A DNA stretch of 64,000 nucleotides from Leishmania mexicana MHOM/GT/2001/U1103 (GCF_000234665.1 NC_018321.1:534594-598593); one strand, 5' to 3'. Shown: positions 1-11,400, numbered from the stretch's first letter. The notes: generated from the letters alone by a model not told the origin. Program-made: numbers and translations.

Positions 1-4
1 CGGT

Positions 5-1349
5 GTGCGAGAAGCTGGTCAGCGACGTCGGGTCGGTTCAGGAATTCCGCTCTGTCATGGAAGGCGTGTGAGCTTGACATGGCCAAACTGCGCACTGCGC
101 GCACACGCCCCACGGCAGTACCAGTCATCGCCTTCCCGCCTCAAACACAATGGCCACCGCCTTACGACGCTGCCCCACCCACATGCGACGCCTAGATGGC
201 ACAGGGGCGCTCCAATGACGCTCGCATCCCCGAAGGATGACCGCGAACAGGGGGCAGCATCCGAATGAGAAGACGCAGGTGCACCCCACGCCTCGAATAC
301 GCGCCATCTTGCTCCCGTGCAGGTTCTCGGGTTTCGAAGCCCGAAGAGGAGGAAGGGCGATCCCGCACGTCCTACAAGCCTTACCCGAGGCGCGAGCCCA
401 TTGACGCCTAACCAGTAGCCAAGGAAGAGCGGAGGGGGAACTCCCTTGCCCACGGCACAGGTGAAATCGATGCACTTTGCGGATCTGTGTGGCGAGATGA
501 AAAGCGAGGGGCCACAACCAATGCAGCGCGCATGGGACGTACCCCCGCCACCAGTGACAGAAGCCGATGGCGAGGCCCCTCCCCTCACTGGCAGCAGTCA
601 TTAGGGTGCCGAGCGCACCTCCGAACCCTCTCTTTGGTTGGGCGTTCACCGTCGTGGAGGAGAGGAAAGGATGTCTCAGACGGTGGCATCTTCATTCTCT
701 GGCCACGACAAGTCAGCAGCTGCCCCGATGAGCAGCGTTGCAACGCGGCGGTGGGCCTGGATGCATAGCCATGGGAACTTTGTCCTCGACGACTGTGTGC
801 GTGTGACGGACCTGGCAAGGTAATCTTTTCCAGGTGCTTCTTCCCGTGCATCTGCGGTTGCTCTTGGGCCTGCGAACCAGGAACGGCTCCGCGCATCAGC
901 GAAGAGGGCGCCCAATGAGCTTGGCCGTTGGCCCAGAGGTGATGCGGGTGATGACAGCAACATCGTCTTTGCCATCCTATGTGTGGCCAAGCGATCCGTC
1001 TCCAAAACACTGGTGAAGGTCTGCATGGAAAACATCCAACGGACGGGTGATCCACGGGCGGTGGAGGCTGCTCTGCAAGCGCCCCGAAGCGCCGCGTGAC
1101 AAGCTTAGCGTCACCTTGAGTGACGACGAGACCAGGGCCTGCAACATGTCTGCGTTGGCTGGCTTGGTGCTTGACGACAACTTTGGAACGGTTTGTGGTG
1201 AAAAACAGACGTGCACTCAGCCGAGCACCGATTCGATCAGGCCGCTGACCACCAAGAAGATGGGGGTGGGGGCGGCTCATGGGTCACCTTTGGTGTGCCT
1301 CCCGAGTCGTGCACATGGCTCTTCACAAATTTTCTTTTCCTCACAATGA
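5..1349 (+). pseudogene. Degenerate coding-like region, identity unknown
   Basis: Read in the + frame starting at position 5, the translation has protein-like composition up to 1096. It is interrupted only by stops at 266-268, 416-418, 602-604 and 821-823, then ends at 1097-1099. A second frame (1047-1349) carries on with similar composition, as if a frameshift lies near 1050-1100. No domain is recognisable. It may be a decayed chromosomal gene or a relic of a degenerate ingi-type retroposon (DIRE/SIDER), which are common in Leishmania. The minus strand also has a long open frame (585-1280), so the strand is uncertain. Third-position GC is mixed, unlike the intact genes nearby. Confidence 0.3.
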
Positions 1350-1957
1350 CGCGCCGGATCTGTTCAAAAGTTGTTACGAGACCTCCACTGTGGTTTCCTG
1401 CAGGGGGAGGGGTCTGTCCCACAGCGCACAAAGCGAACTCCGCTTCTGGCGCCAACGGGCAGCGCCGGATAAACCACGTCGCGCCGCACGCCTCTTGGTG
1501 TCTGCCGCAGAGCACCGCCTTTCACATAGGTTGCAACATCAGGAGGACGGGAGGGAGAGGGGCGGTATGCATGCATCCGCATACGAAGCAGATGGCCGTC
1601 ACCCGTACCCGTTGAGGGGAAGGGGAGGGGTGTCAAACGCAAGTAGCATCGACTCGGCTGAACTTTGCGCGTCTCACTGTGCCTTGTCGGGCATTCACGC
1701 CACTAACAAGAAACAACAGCGAGATGTTACTGCAGCTCCACACCTTCCCATCGACAGCACGCCGGCACTCTCTGCCCTCCGTAAAGTCTACGCACGCGAC
1801 CATGTGATGCATGCTGCACCGCGTGCATGGATGACTGTCCTCCCATACGCTGTCACTTCTGAAGTACAAGTCCCCCGCTACTCCCGCCGACGGCCGGAGC
1901 TGTGATGCCGCACACCACACGGTGAGGCGGTCCGACGAGCGACATGGCAAAAGTACA

Positions 1958-2310
1958 CGACGTGATAGATACGGGCAGTGCAGGGGCCACCCCCTCCTCC
2001 CGCCCGTACAGGTCATCGAAGGGCGACAAGCAGCGACCCCGTGAGACCGGAATGCAGACCTCCGCTCCCCCCGCGCCAGCCGGGCGACGTCCCAAGGCGT
2101 CTGGCGACATCGCCCTATGACCGGTTAGACGGTGGGGATGGAGCCTCCCCCCTCCCCCTCCTCAACACAACAGGCGCCTTCTCTTACCTCCTCCGCCCCT
2201 CCTCTTCGTTTACGCTGATCTCTCGCACGCACACACGTGAGCGAGGGCAGGTATCACGCACGTACCGTGTGCGCATGTGTGCGTGTGTGTACGCTTAGAG
2301 GCACCCTTTC
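1958..2310 (+). repeat. 353-bp direct repeat, copy A
   Basis: This segment matches 23278-23630 at every base except one (A at 1967, G at 23287), in the same orientation and 21,320 bp apart. It lies directly upstream of the CEP164-like gene, and identity stops seven bases before that gene's splice acceptor. It therefore covers the pyrimidine-rich 5' flank but not the AG. Both copies contain the same 106-codon open frame, which has no other sign of coding. Confidence 0.95.
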
Positions 2311-2316
2311 CGTTGC

Positions 2317-2318
2317 AG
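2317..2318 (+). promoter_or_regulatory. Predicted spliced-leader acceptor of CEP164-like gene
   Basis: An AG follows CACCCTTTCCGTTGC, 30 bases before the ATG at 2349. Most of the pyrimidine tract lies within repeat copy A, while the AG lies outside it. Confidence 0.5.
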
Positions 2319-2348
2319 CGAACAAGTTAGCGTCCATCTACGGAGCAG

Positions 2349-5300
2349 ATGAACGAGATTCCGTCTTCAGGTGAGGTGTTCCGCAGCGAGGATGGCACTG
2401 TTTCCACGATCCTGCCCAGCAACTATGGGCAGGACTACGAGGCGTCTGAAGGGGAGCTGGAGGAGTACGCCGAGTACATCGGCATCGACCCCGCCAAGGA
2501 GCCGGAGCTGATGTGGATAGCGAAGGAGGGGCTTCGAGCGGCTCTGCCTGATGGCTGGCGTGCGTGTCAGACGGACGACAACGAGGTGTACTACTTCAAC
2601 TTTCAAACCGGCGAGAGTCTCTGGGACCATCCGATGGACGAGCACTTCAAGACTCAGGTCGTCAACGAGCGCGCGAAGCGAGGCGGTGGCGGTGGCCGCA
2701 GTGGCGCAGCCGCCCCCAACGGCGGCGCCCTCCGCACCGGGCGGACGGCCGCCGGGACCGGGTCCACCAAAGCCATCGCCGACTCCTTCTTCTTGAAGCC
2801 TTCCGCAGCAATTTCTTCGAACCGGACAGCTGGATCTCTTACAGACATCGGCGGTGGCGGCGTGGCGGCGGCCATCACAGGCACCGCGACTGCGACGGAC
2901 ATTCGGACACCAGGCAGCTCCATGAAGGACGGTGCCAGCGCGCCGCGCGCCCCACCAGACGTGTACGATATCTTGGCACTGTCTTCAGCCACTTCGCACC
3001 CTCCCTCTCTAGGTGCGAGCCGCGCTACAGCAAGCGCGGGTCTGCCCCGCATAAAGGAGCGGGAGGCCGCTCTACGGCAACGACTGGAGGAGGGGAATGT
3101 GGCGCAGCTCCGAGCACTGCGCATCGAACTGGACAAGAAGGCGGGCGCGGAGCGGCAGAGACTGGCGGAGGCGCGGACGAAGCTTCAGAAGGATCTCGAC
3201 GCCGCTTGGGAGCTGGAGAGGTCCAGCGCAGCCGGCGGCACCGTGACCGCATCTTCAGCGGCTAGCGCACCCATTCAGCGTCGCCTGCAGATTGCCCGTG
3301 AGGTGAAGCAGATCGAGGAGAGCTGGAAGGCTCGCCTGCACGACGTTGGTGCTCGCGTGCGAGAGCTGCAGCAGCAGGTGGAGGAGAAGCAGCAGACACT
3401 GCTGAAAGCCTTTCAGCAGTCCCCAGAGGAGCTGAGGAAGACGCTCGAGGCACGCAACGCCGCCGAGGTGGCGCTGCTGCGGGAGGCGAAGAGAAAGGAA
3501 AGTGACGTCGCCCTTGCTCACCTCAAGAGCGAGCAGGCGTCGGCACTGACAGAGGCGCGACTCCGCGCGAACGCCGCCGTCGCCGCGGCTGGGAAGGTGA
3601 CCGAGGCGGAGTTTGAGAAGAAGGTACAGGAGCGGCGGGCGCAGAACGGGGCGATGCTCGCCTCGCTGAAGGCGGTGGTGGAGGCGAAGCAGGCGGATCT
3701 GGCAGCGAAGGAGAAGGCGACGGCGAGTACCACTGCAGCCGCTGCCGCAGTGGGCACGTCCTCCGACGCCGAGGAGGCTGCGATTTCCGCAGCGCAGGCC
3801 GCAGCTGATGCTGAGGTGGTGAAGGCAAGAGAGGCAAGCGCAGCCGCGGTGGCGCGGCTGCGAGAGGAGTACGCCGCGAAGAAAAGGGAGAAGGAGGCAT
3901 CACTTAAAGCAGCCCAGCCGCCGCCGCCGAGTCGTTCATCGCTCACCTCTTCTGCAATCTCTAGTCCCACGGTCGATCTCTCCAGCCCCGCAGACAGCCT
4001 CAGCGCGCGTGGCATCGGTGCTGCAGAGCAGGCGAAGCTGAACGAGGAGGACCAGAAGCTGCGGGATGAGGCTGACAGGGCTGCGCGCATCTTCGAGGAG
4101 GAGACCCAGATCATGGTGGAGAATAAGAAGGCTGGCCGATCCCTCACGGCGGCCCCGTCGGCGGATGTCGCTGCAACCGTTTCTGTAGAAGCAATCGCCG
4201 CGCTCGGCCGCACAGCGAACCAGGAGCAGCGCGCACGCGAGGCCGAGAACACGCGCCACTTCATGGTCATGAAGCAGTTAGAGGCGAAGCACGACCAGGC
4301 CGTGCGGGCCTTGAAGGCCCAACTCGACAAGAACTTGGCGTCGTCGACATCGTCGTCCGCGCCGAGGCTTTTCAATCCTCGCCAGCAACCCTCGTTCGCG
4401 ACACAGCTCGCGGATCGCAAGCGGGAGTGGCTGTGCGATCACCCGGCGCCGTCGGTGGAGATGCCAACGCTTCTGCCCGTCCCGACGCTGCCGGCTGTGA
4501 CTCTGCAGTCAGACGTAGCGGGTGTGCGTATGCCAGACGAAGAGGAGCAGGCGAAGCTCATCAAGAAGCGCCTCGCTCAGGTGCGGGAGGAGGCGCATCG
4601 GCAGTACGACCAAGAGGCGCAGGCGCTTCAAACCACTCGGCAGAAGGACCTCGAGGCGTGGAGGGAGGCGTACAGGTCATCGCGGCTAGTGGAAGTGGAG
4701 AGGGCCATGGCGGCGGTGAGGGAGGCTACTGCCGCAGCAGGGGCTTCTGCGGGGGAGGGGCGGCGGCTGGAGAAGCTGCAGTCCGAGCTGCAAGCGCTGG
4801 AGGCTGCCATTATAGCCGCAGACAGCGAGCACGAGCGTCAGACGCGTGCGCTGGAGGAGAGCATCGCCGATCTTGAGACTTCCCTGGTCCAGCTGCGCAC
4901 ACAGGAGCGCCGCGAGGAAGAGGCGAGGGCAGAGCAACTTCACTCCCAACAGCAGCGCCTGTTGTCAAATGACGTGCACAAGTCCTCATCGAGCGTGCAT
5001 GCAACCGCCGCCGCCGCCGCCTCGCCGTCGAGGACAGAAGTCTCAGCATCGAGTGAGCTGTACATATCTGAGGAGGAGGCAGCCAATGAAGCGGCGGCAC
5101 TGCGTGCGCGGTGGACGGCGCTCATCAAAGCGCTGCGTGCTGCCGTTCAGAGCGAGATGGAGGCATACCAGCGCGCACTAGATGAGTCTACTGCTCAGCA
5201 CCACACCACCAGCGCCGCTGGAGCTGTCGGGGCGCATCCAGCAGGTTCTGCAGCGGCGACCGTGGCTGCAAATACCGGCGCTTCAGTGCACACTGTAAGC

Positions 5301-6533
5301 ACGCCGCGCGATCGAGGCCCGGCGACAAGCGCGACCTCCTCTCTACCGCCTCCTGCCCCTTCAGCTATGCTGACTGGCAGTGCACTGCCGGGCCGACCTG
5401 CGGCGCTGCAAGAGCAGAAGCCGCCGCAGCCGACGTCGTCGTTGCTTGCTGTCGGCTCCACCGCCACAAACCCCTCTGGCTACACTACCCCACTTCAGCG
5501 GCACCCACGAGAACACGACGACAGCGGCGCGGGATCGATGCTCCTGGGCGGCACTGCAACGCGGATGTCGGCTTCTTCTCCGGCGCCGCAGCTGTGTCTC
5601 ATGGACTCGCGCTTGGGTGAAGTCGGTGCTCACGGTGCCCTCCCTGTGCAGCGCTCACTCCACTCTCCCTCGTTTCAGCCACAAACGCAGCCGCATCAAC
5701 TGTGGCCTGACGCAAGCGTCATGCCATCTTCAGATGCCCCGCTGGGGGTGCGCTGTCGACATCTTGACCCGCACTGGAACACAAGCGTATCCTCCGCAGC
5801 CGCGCCGTGGACGACTGTCCCCGGTGGCGCGCAAGGGGGAGGACTGACAACTTGCACCTCCGCTGCATCAGCGCAGCAGGTCATAGAGGCATCTGCCGAC
5901 CGCTTCAGTTACTCTGGCGGGCCAGCGAGCGGCAGGGCCAACGCCGATGCCGACGGTGCGCGTGCGCGACAGCACGCGGCGCGCCTGTCTGCCTTGCGGC
6001 AGACTGTGCGGGCACGCCGGCGCGACCTGCAGGCCCGGCGGGAAGAGATGGAGGCACTGCGTGGTGAGTGGCGTGCTGACATGCGGGCCTGCAAGCGGCA
6101 GGGCGATCGCGCGCTGGCGTGTCAGCTGCGCGAAGTGAAGACCGAGTTAGAGGTGAGGGCCCGTGAGCTCAACGAGGAGGTGCTGCAGCTGAAGAAAATG
6201 CATGAAAGCGTACACGAGGAGGTGCGGCAGTTCCGTCGGTGGCTGGACCTCCGCCAGCAGCCCGAGAGTCTGATAGCGCGCGAGTGTGGCGGCAGTGCCA
6301 ACTCATCGGCTGTATGCAGTGGCCCCGCCTTCACCGGGAGCAAGCTTGCATACGTGTGCCGGGGTGAGGGTGATAAGTCCCCGGGGTCGTCGTCGAAGAC
6401 CGCTGATGTGATGGGGCTGCTGCACAGCATGGTGGATCGGACGGAGCGGTTGGAGGAGCTGCTGCTGATGACTCGCCTGGAGACCCACTCGCCTTCAACG
6501 CATCGCAGTGGCATGCAGCACAGTGGCCGGTGA
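2349..6533 (+). CDS. CEP164: CEP164-like WW-domain centriole/basal-body protein
   Basis: 1394 aa. The N-terminus carries the CEP164 signature: a helical lead-in with IGIDPAKEPELMW at about residues 45-56, then a WW domain at about 66-97 with Trp70 and Trp92 and the core YYFNFQTGESLWDHP. In animals CEP164 is a distal-appendage protein whose WW region recruits the kinase TTBK2 at the start of ciliogenesis. Here it would be expected at the basal body or transition fibres of the flagellum. The rest is a long run of Glu/Lys/Arg/Ala-rich coiled coils (roughly 230-400, 550-620, 730-860, 1190-1300) broken by Ser/Ala/Pro-rich linkers, matching the architecture of the animal protein. The ATG at 2349 follows a good splice acceptor. 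Family assignment is strong; the localisation is inferred. Confidence 0.87.
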   Translation: MNEIPSSGEVFRSEDGTVSTILPSNYGQDYEASEGELEEYAEYIGIDPAKEPELMWIAKEGLRAALPDGWRACQTDDNEVYYFNFQTGESLWDHPMDEHFKTQVVNERAKRGGGGGRSGAAAPNGGALRTGRTAAGTGSTKAIADSFFLKPSAAISSNRTAGSLTDIGGGGVAAAITGTATATDIRTPGSSMKDGASAPRAPPDVYDILALSSATSHPPSLGASRATASAGLPRIKEREAALRQRLEEGNVAQLRALRIELDKKAGAERQRLAEARTKLQKDLDAAWELERSSAAGGTVTASSAASAPIQRRLQIAREVKQIEESWKARLHDVGARVRELQQQVEEKQQTLLKAFQQSPEELRKTLEARNAAEVALLREAKRKESDVALAHLKSEQASALTEARLRANAAVAAAGKVTEAEFEKKVQERRAQNGAMLASLKAVVEAKQADLAAKEKATASTTAAAAAVGTSSDAEEAAISAAQAAADAEVVKAREASAAAVARLREEYAAKKREKEASLKAAQPPPPSRSSLTSSAISSPTVDLSSPADSLSARGIGAAEQAKLNEEDQKLRDEADRAARIFEEETQIMVENKKAGRSLTAAPSADVAATVSVEAIAALGRTANQEQRAREAENTRHFMVMKQLEAKHDQAVRALKAQLDKNLASSTSSSAPRLFNPRQQPSFATQLADRKREWLCDHPAPSVEMPTLLPVPTLPAVTLQSDVAGVRMPDEEEQAKLIKKRLAQVREEAHRQYDQEAQALQTTRQKDLEAWREAYRSSRLVEVERAMAAVREATAAAGASAGEGRRLEKLQSELQALEAAIIAADSEHERQTRALEESIADLETSLVQLRTQERREEEARAEQLHSQQQRLLSNDVHKSSSSVHATAAAAASPSRTEVSASSELYISEEEAANEAAALRARWTALIKALRAAVQSEMEAYQRALDESTAQHHTTSAAGAVGAHPAGSAAATVAANTGASVHTVSTPRDRGPATSATSSLPPPAPSAMLTGSALPGRPAALQEQKPPQPTSSLLAVGSTATNPSGYTTPLQRHPREHDDSGAGSMLLGGTATRMSASSPAPQLCLMDSRLGEVGAHGALPVQRSLHSPSFQPQTQPHQLWPDASVMPSSDAPLGVRCRHLDPHWNTSVSSAAAPWTTVPGGAQGGGLTTCTSAASAQQVIEASADRFSYSGGPASGRANADADGARARQHAARLSALRQTVRARRRDLQARREEMEALRGEWRADMRACKRQGDRALACQLREVKTELEVRARELNEEVLQLKKMHESVHEEVRQFRRWLDLRQQPESLIARECGGSANSSAVCSGPAFTGSKLAYVCRGEGDKSPGSSSKTADVMGLLHSMVDRTERLEELLLMTRLETHSPSTHRSGMQHSGR

Positions 6534-7459
6534 CGTTAGGACAACGCCGTTTATCGTGGACGATGATGCGTGGATGTTGCAGGTCTCGTGATATGGCGGG
6601 CGAAAGTGAGAGAGACGGGGATCGAGGCGCGCGAGGAAAGCTCATGTTTCTCTCGGAGCCCCGTCCACATCCCCTCCCCTCCTCTCTCACCGCTACGCGC
6701 ATCCACCACATTCGTCGGTGTGTCTGTTCGGGAGTGGGGGGAGGGGAAGGGCGCATGCGGCAGCGGTGCCCGCAGTGTGTCCCACTTTGTCCTTTCGCGT
6801 GTTGTTTCTCAGTCTCCTCTTGCCTCTCTTCTGCCGTATTCCATCGCTCGTCTGCGCCGTCCTCGTCTTTCCTCCTCCCCCCTCGACATACTCACAGGCG
6901 GGCGGTGGCGACGATGCCGGCCATGAGCGAGTTATGCATGCATCTGCATCGGGCCGTTTCATCGATGCGCAGGGCGCACACGGCACCCGTCGAGCGGCTC
7001 ATGCACGCATGACGATGTGCGCTTGCTTGCGAGTATACCCCTGTGCGGCGGTGGTCTTGTGCCGAGGGGCTGCACTGCCTTTCAAGGGAGGAAAGGCGAG
7101 AGCGGACACTTCTGGTGTTTTCGGGCCCTTTCTCCCGTGCCATGCAGCCCTGCGTTGTTGTGCTTACTCTCCCGTCGCAGAGACGTGCGCATGCTCGGCA
7201 TGCGCACGTACACACCACCGCGCACACTCGGATAGTTCCGCGCCGGATGCCGCTGTATCCAGCGCGCCTTTGTTTTTCTTCGCTCTCGTTTCTTCGTGTA
7301 TTGCTTGCTGAGGTTTCGCATCTGCGGGTGCTCCTCGTCGTCCTTTCGAACTTTGCCTCGCGCTCTTCACCGCCACTTGTACCTGAGCGGCGCGTACGCC
7401 GACCCCACCGTGCAACGCCGCTGCAGACGACAGACAGAAGAAGCGGAGAGGAGTGGAGT

Positions 7460-7495
7460 GGGGGGCCGGGGGGAGGGAGGGAGGGAGGGAGGGGG
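7460..7495 (+). repeat. G-tract array (GGGA repeats), G-quadruplex-prone
   Basis: G6 and a further long G run are followed by four or more GGGA units ending in G5. This exceeds the four G3 tracts with short loops needed for a G-quadruplex on the + (transcribed RNA) strand. Confidence 0.7.
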
Positions 7496-8215
7496 CGCAC
7501 GAGCCATGTGCGCACATGCGTCCTGGCAGAGCCTCCGAAACAGGCATCGCAATGGAAGCAGGCGGGCGAGAGGTGAACACGAATACGAATCTGCAGCATC
7601 TCACGAGTGCTCTCCGTCCCTGCGGCACCCGACCCGTGCGTAAGCGCTGCTGCTGCTTTACGTAGACGGTTGCCGTGGCGTTGGAGGTGTGTGTGTGTGA
7701 GCACCAGCATCTCTGACATGAATCTATGGAAGCGCATAGGCAGGTACGTGTACGCCTCCCTCTCCCCCTCCCTCTATGCGCGTGTGTGCGTGTTCGCCCT
7801 GCTCCTCGACCCGCCCTCCTGCTGTCGTCTTCCCGTTGTCCTTTTATGTGCACCTTCGCTCTCCGGTGAATCACATGCAAGTGAACGCACTGATACCGAG
7901 CTTTACGAGACACACTACCACGATGCCCGCCCATCCCCCCTCCCTTAACACAGGCGCACGCTTTCGGCCATGCTGAGCCGCCACGCAGGCCCCATTTTCC
8001 AGCTGCTCTCTCGCTATGCAACCCTCTCCTCTCACCTCTTCTCTCACTCACGAGGCTCGTTTTGCATGTCGAGCGACAGGTGAACGTACGTGCTTAGCCA
8101 CGCACGCCTTCCGCGCTGCGCGCCGACTCACTGACGCCGCGCCCGCCCACGTGCCGGTGTCTTACGATTGCTTTGCCTTCTTCGTTTTTGGTCCCGCGCG
8201 TGTCTCTCGTTTTTC

Positions 8216-8217
8216 AG
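8216..8217 (+). promoter_or_regulatory. Predicted spliced-leader acceptor of XRN gene
   Basis: An AG follows TGTCTCTCGTTTTTC. It lies 219 bases before the ATG and is the best pyrimidine-tract/AG pair in this flank. Confidence 0.5.
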
Positions 8218-8435
8218 TGAGCGCGCCGGGTGCCCTATACTGCGAGCCCCTTCTCCCCCTCATCCCCATCCCTAGGTCCTTCGCCTTGTGGCTCGCACAG
8301 GCCTCAACGACGATCCGCCCTCCAACTGCCGGGCGTCGTGACGACTCGATCGGCGAGCACCACCGCCTTTTGCTCTCAAGTGTCGTACCCTTGGGTGCGG
8401 AACGTTTCTTTGGCAGCTGCTGAGTCGTTGCAACA

Positions 8436-11400
8436 ATGGGCGTCCCCAAGTTCGCGGCATGGCTGACGAGGAAGTACCCATCCATGGTTATGGACAGCTG
8501 CCCTGGCGATGTGCACGGCCTCTACATTGATCTTAACGGGCTCATTCATCCCTGCTGCCACGACGAGCACGACCCGTCTGTCGCCCTACGTACACAGGAG
8601 GAGAAGTTGCGCAGCATCTGCCTCGCCATCGAAACACTTGTCGTGACGGTGCGTCCGCAGCGTGTCATCTACATCGCCATCGACGGCGTCGTGCCGCGTG
8701 CAAAATTGAATCAGCAGCGCGCGCGGCGGTACATGAGCTCCGCCGTGCCGCTCACGGACACGGACAAGCCGACTCGCGGCGGTAGCCACAAGATGAGCGC
8801 GACCATCGTCGCGGCGATTGAGAAGGAGTTCACGCAAGCGGAGTGCGACGGGGTGGAGCGTGAGTTGGCGGATGTGAGCCAGGCACTTATGGGAGATGTG
8901 CTCTATGGCGGTTGCGCCGCGATGGCGCTGGCGGAGGACACGACCGAGAAGGCGGAGGTTCATACGCTGGCCGCGGCGCCGTGGGTCACTGTGCCGACCT
9001 TGGCAAGTCAGGGTGAGAAAGGCGCGTGCTGCGCCGCCGCCGCCCAAATCGGCAGGCAGCCGGCAGCGGCAGCATCTCCAGCCAAGTTCGATAGCAACTG
9101 CATCTCCCCTGGTACCGCCTTCATGGATGCCGTGGCAACTGCCGTGCGGGACTACATCCGTCGCAAGTTGGCGCCGAAGGAGAGCGACGGCGGCGGCGAG
9201 GCGGTGGCTGAGGCCGGCGCGTCTCCAGCCGCCACCTGCGCACACTGGGCTGGCCTCACCGTCGTCTTCTCGGACTCGAACACTGCCGGCGAGGGCGAGC
9301 ACAAAATCTTCGACTTTCTGCGCACCCAGTCGGCCTTCCCCGGCTTTAACGGCAGCGGCTGTCACGTCATCGCTGGGCTGGATGCCGACCTCATCTTCCT
9401 CTCACTCTCTCTGCACATCCCGCGTGTGGTCATCCTGCGTGACCACAAACGGTCCAGCTACGAGCAGGCGTTGCTGCCCGACACCGCCGGTGGCACGCTC
9501 ATCACCAAGAGGGTGCCCCCAAAGGCGAAACCACGGCCAGTTCGAAGGCCGGGCGTGTTCAGCTCGTCGATGTCGTCGATCGACTCGGCTGCCGCTCCGA
9601 CGGCTGCGGCGGAGGACGAGGTGGCGCTCGCCAGCGGCACCGCTTCCATGGCTGCACCAAGTGACGGGACGGACGAAGGCGGGCCTTTCTGGGGCTCTGA
9701 GGCGCACTCGAGTCCCGCATCGCCGGCGACCGTGGCCCCAGCGACGGCACCGCCGCAGCACATTGCTGACATGGTGGTTGAGCCGAGCAAGGGCTACGAG
9801 TACTTCGACGTAGACGTTGTCGGGGCGTCTGTGGTGTCTGAGGTGTATCAACTATGCCTGGAAAATGGCATGCAGCTCCGCGGCGACCCGCTTGAGTGCG
9901 CGGCCAACTGCGTCTCGGCGAACGGGTTCTGCTTTTACCGCTACAAGGGCACCAGCAGCCGTGAGGTCGACGGTGGCGCTGACTTCGACGGCGATGGCAG
10001 TGGTGATGCGAAGGCGGTAAGTTCAGCGGCGACAAAGGGCGGTGGAAGGCGCAGAGGGAAGCTTGACGGGAAGCCCAAGGCCCCTCCGCCGCCGTTTCAC
10101 CCGTGCACCTCGACTAGCAATTCGAAGATCATCGACGACTTCATTGTGCTCGGCGTACTGCTCGGCAACGACTTCCTACCGCATCTGCCGAGTGTCTATT
10201 GTGGGGAGAGTGCCATGGACACGCTGATGGATGTCTATGTCCGTGCAGTGCTGCCGTACGGATACCTGACCGGCGGCGAGTACGAGATTCAGCTGCTCCA
10301 ACTGGAGCGGCTGTTTCGCGCGTACGCGGCGGTCGAAGCGGCGCGCTTTCGCCAGTTCGTCATCCAGTCGGGGGCAATGACGCCACATGACGCTGCAACG
10401 CCGGAACTGTGCTCGGCTGCGGATCGCCGCTGCTGGCGCGACGTGTACGTGCGCACTACATCGCTGCGCGATGAGGCGGGGGCGCAGGCAGCGTGCAGGT
10501 CGTATGTGGAGGGAATGCGGTTTGTGTGGCGCTACTACAGCTCCATATCCCTGCAGGTGAGCTGGGCGTGGTACTACCCGTTCCACCACGCCCCGCTGGC
10601 CCTCGATATCGCTGATTTTCTGCGTGCGCAAGGGCCGCAAGTGCAGACCACGCTGGCGGCACCCAAGCTGGAGTGGCAACCACCGTCACCGTTCTGCCAG
10701 CTACTCTGCATTCTGCCCTCACCAAGCTGCCAGCTCGTACCCGACGCTCTGCGTGCAACGATGGCGTCTCCTCCGGCCGAGCTCGCGGACACGTTTCCGC
10801 GCCGCTGGGTGGTCGACAGAACCGGCGCCTACGGCAAGGATCATTTGGCGACGGCGCTCTTGCCCTTCGCAAACGTGCCGCGGCTGCAGGAGTTGGTGGC
10901 CGCTGCCAGTGGGACGTACACGGAAGCGGAGCAGCAGCGGAACGCGCTGCGTTCGGGGCACCTCGTCTTCGAGGGGCAGCCTGCACCCCCCGCCAAGGAC
11001 TCAACAGACGCATCCGCTGACGCTACGCCCACAGCCGCAACGGCCGGCAACTTTACCGACCCCACGGCGAGCGAGAGGGCTGAGCGTGCACCTTTTCCGA
11101 AGCCGCGGCGGGCCTCTCCCGCTCGAAAAGTACCGCCCGTCGCAGGGAGTGCCGCAGCGATGATGCGCGGCTACCGCATCCAGGGCAGCGGCCTGTCCGT
11201 GCTTTCCGCAGGGGAGAAGCCGGCCGACATGAGGGACTACACCGCCATCGTCTGCTCCTCTCTTGTCGAAGTTGTGCCGCCTCTGTCGCGACCGCGCACC
11301 TACTCGTACACCGTGCCCATCCCGAGTCTGACGGTGCTCCCGGACGGCAGCCGTCTTGCAGCGGAGCGGCCCCCGCAGCACCGTAGAGGCGGGCGCCGGC

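Larger units (their letters stand above)
1..2348. other. Gap without an intact gene, left edge of window
   Basis: No intact gene was found. Positions 5-1099 read in one + frame with only four internal stops and then continue in another frame to about 1349, which suggests a decayed coding sequence (listed separately). Positions 1350-1957 show no clear structure. Positions 1958-2310 are the first copy of a 353-bp repeat that recurs at 23278-23630. The segment ends with the trans-splice acceptor of the CEP164-like gene. Confidence 0.6.
6534..8435. other. Intergenic region, CEP164-like to XRN
   Basis: Pyrimidine-rich untranslated DNA with no convincing gene. A purine block at 7460-7495 is a run of G tracts separated by A or C and could form a G-quadruplex. 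The right end holds the splice acceptor for the exoribonuclease gene. Confidence 0.6.

Noticed and set aside
320..350. GGGTTTCGAAGCCCG resembling a tRNA T-arm
   Set aside because: No matching acceptor, D or anticodon stems could be laid out around it.
1978..2298. A 106-codon open frame, repeated at 23298-23618
   Set aside because: It exists twice only because the DNA is repeated. It has no domain, ends in CA/GT-rich sequence and overlaps the leader region of the CEP164-like gene.
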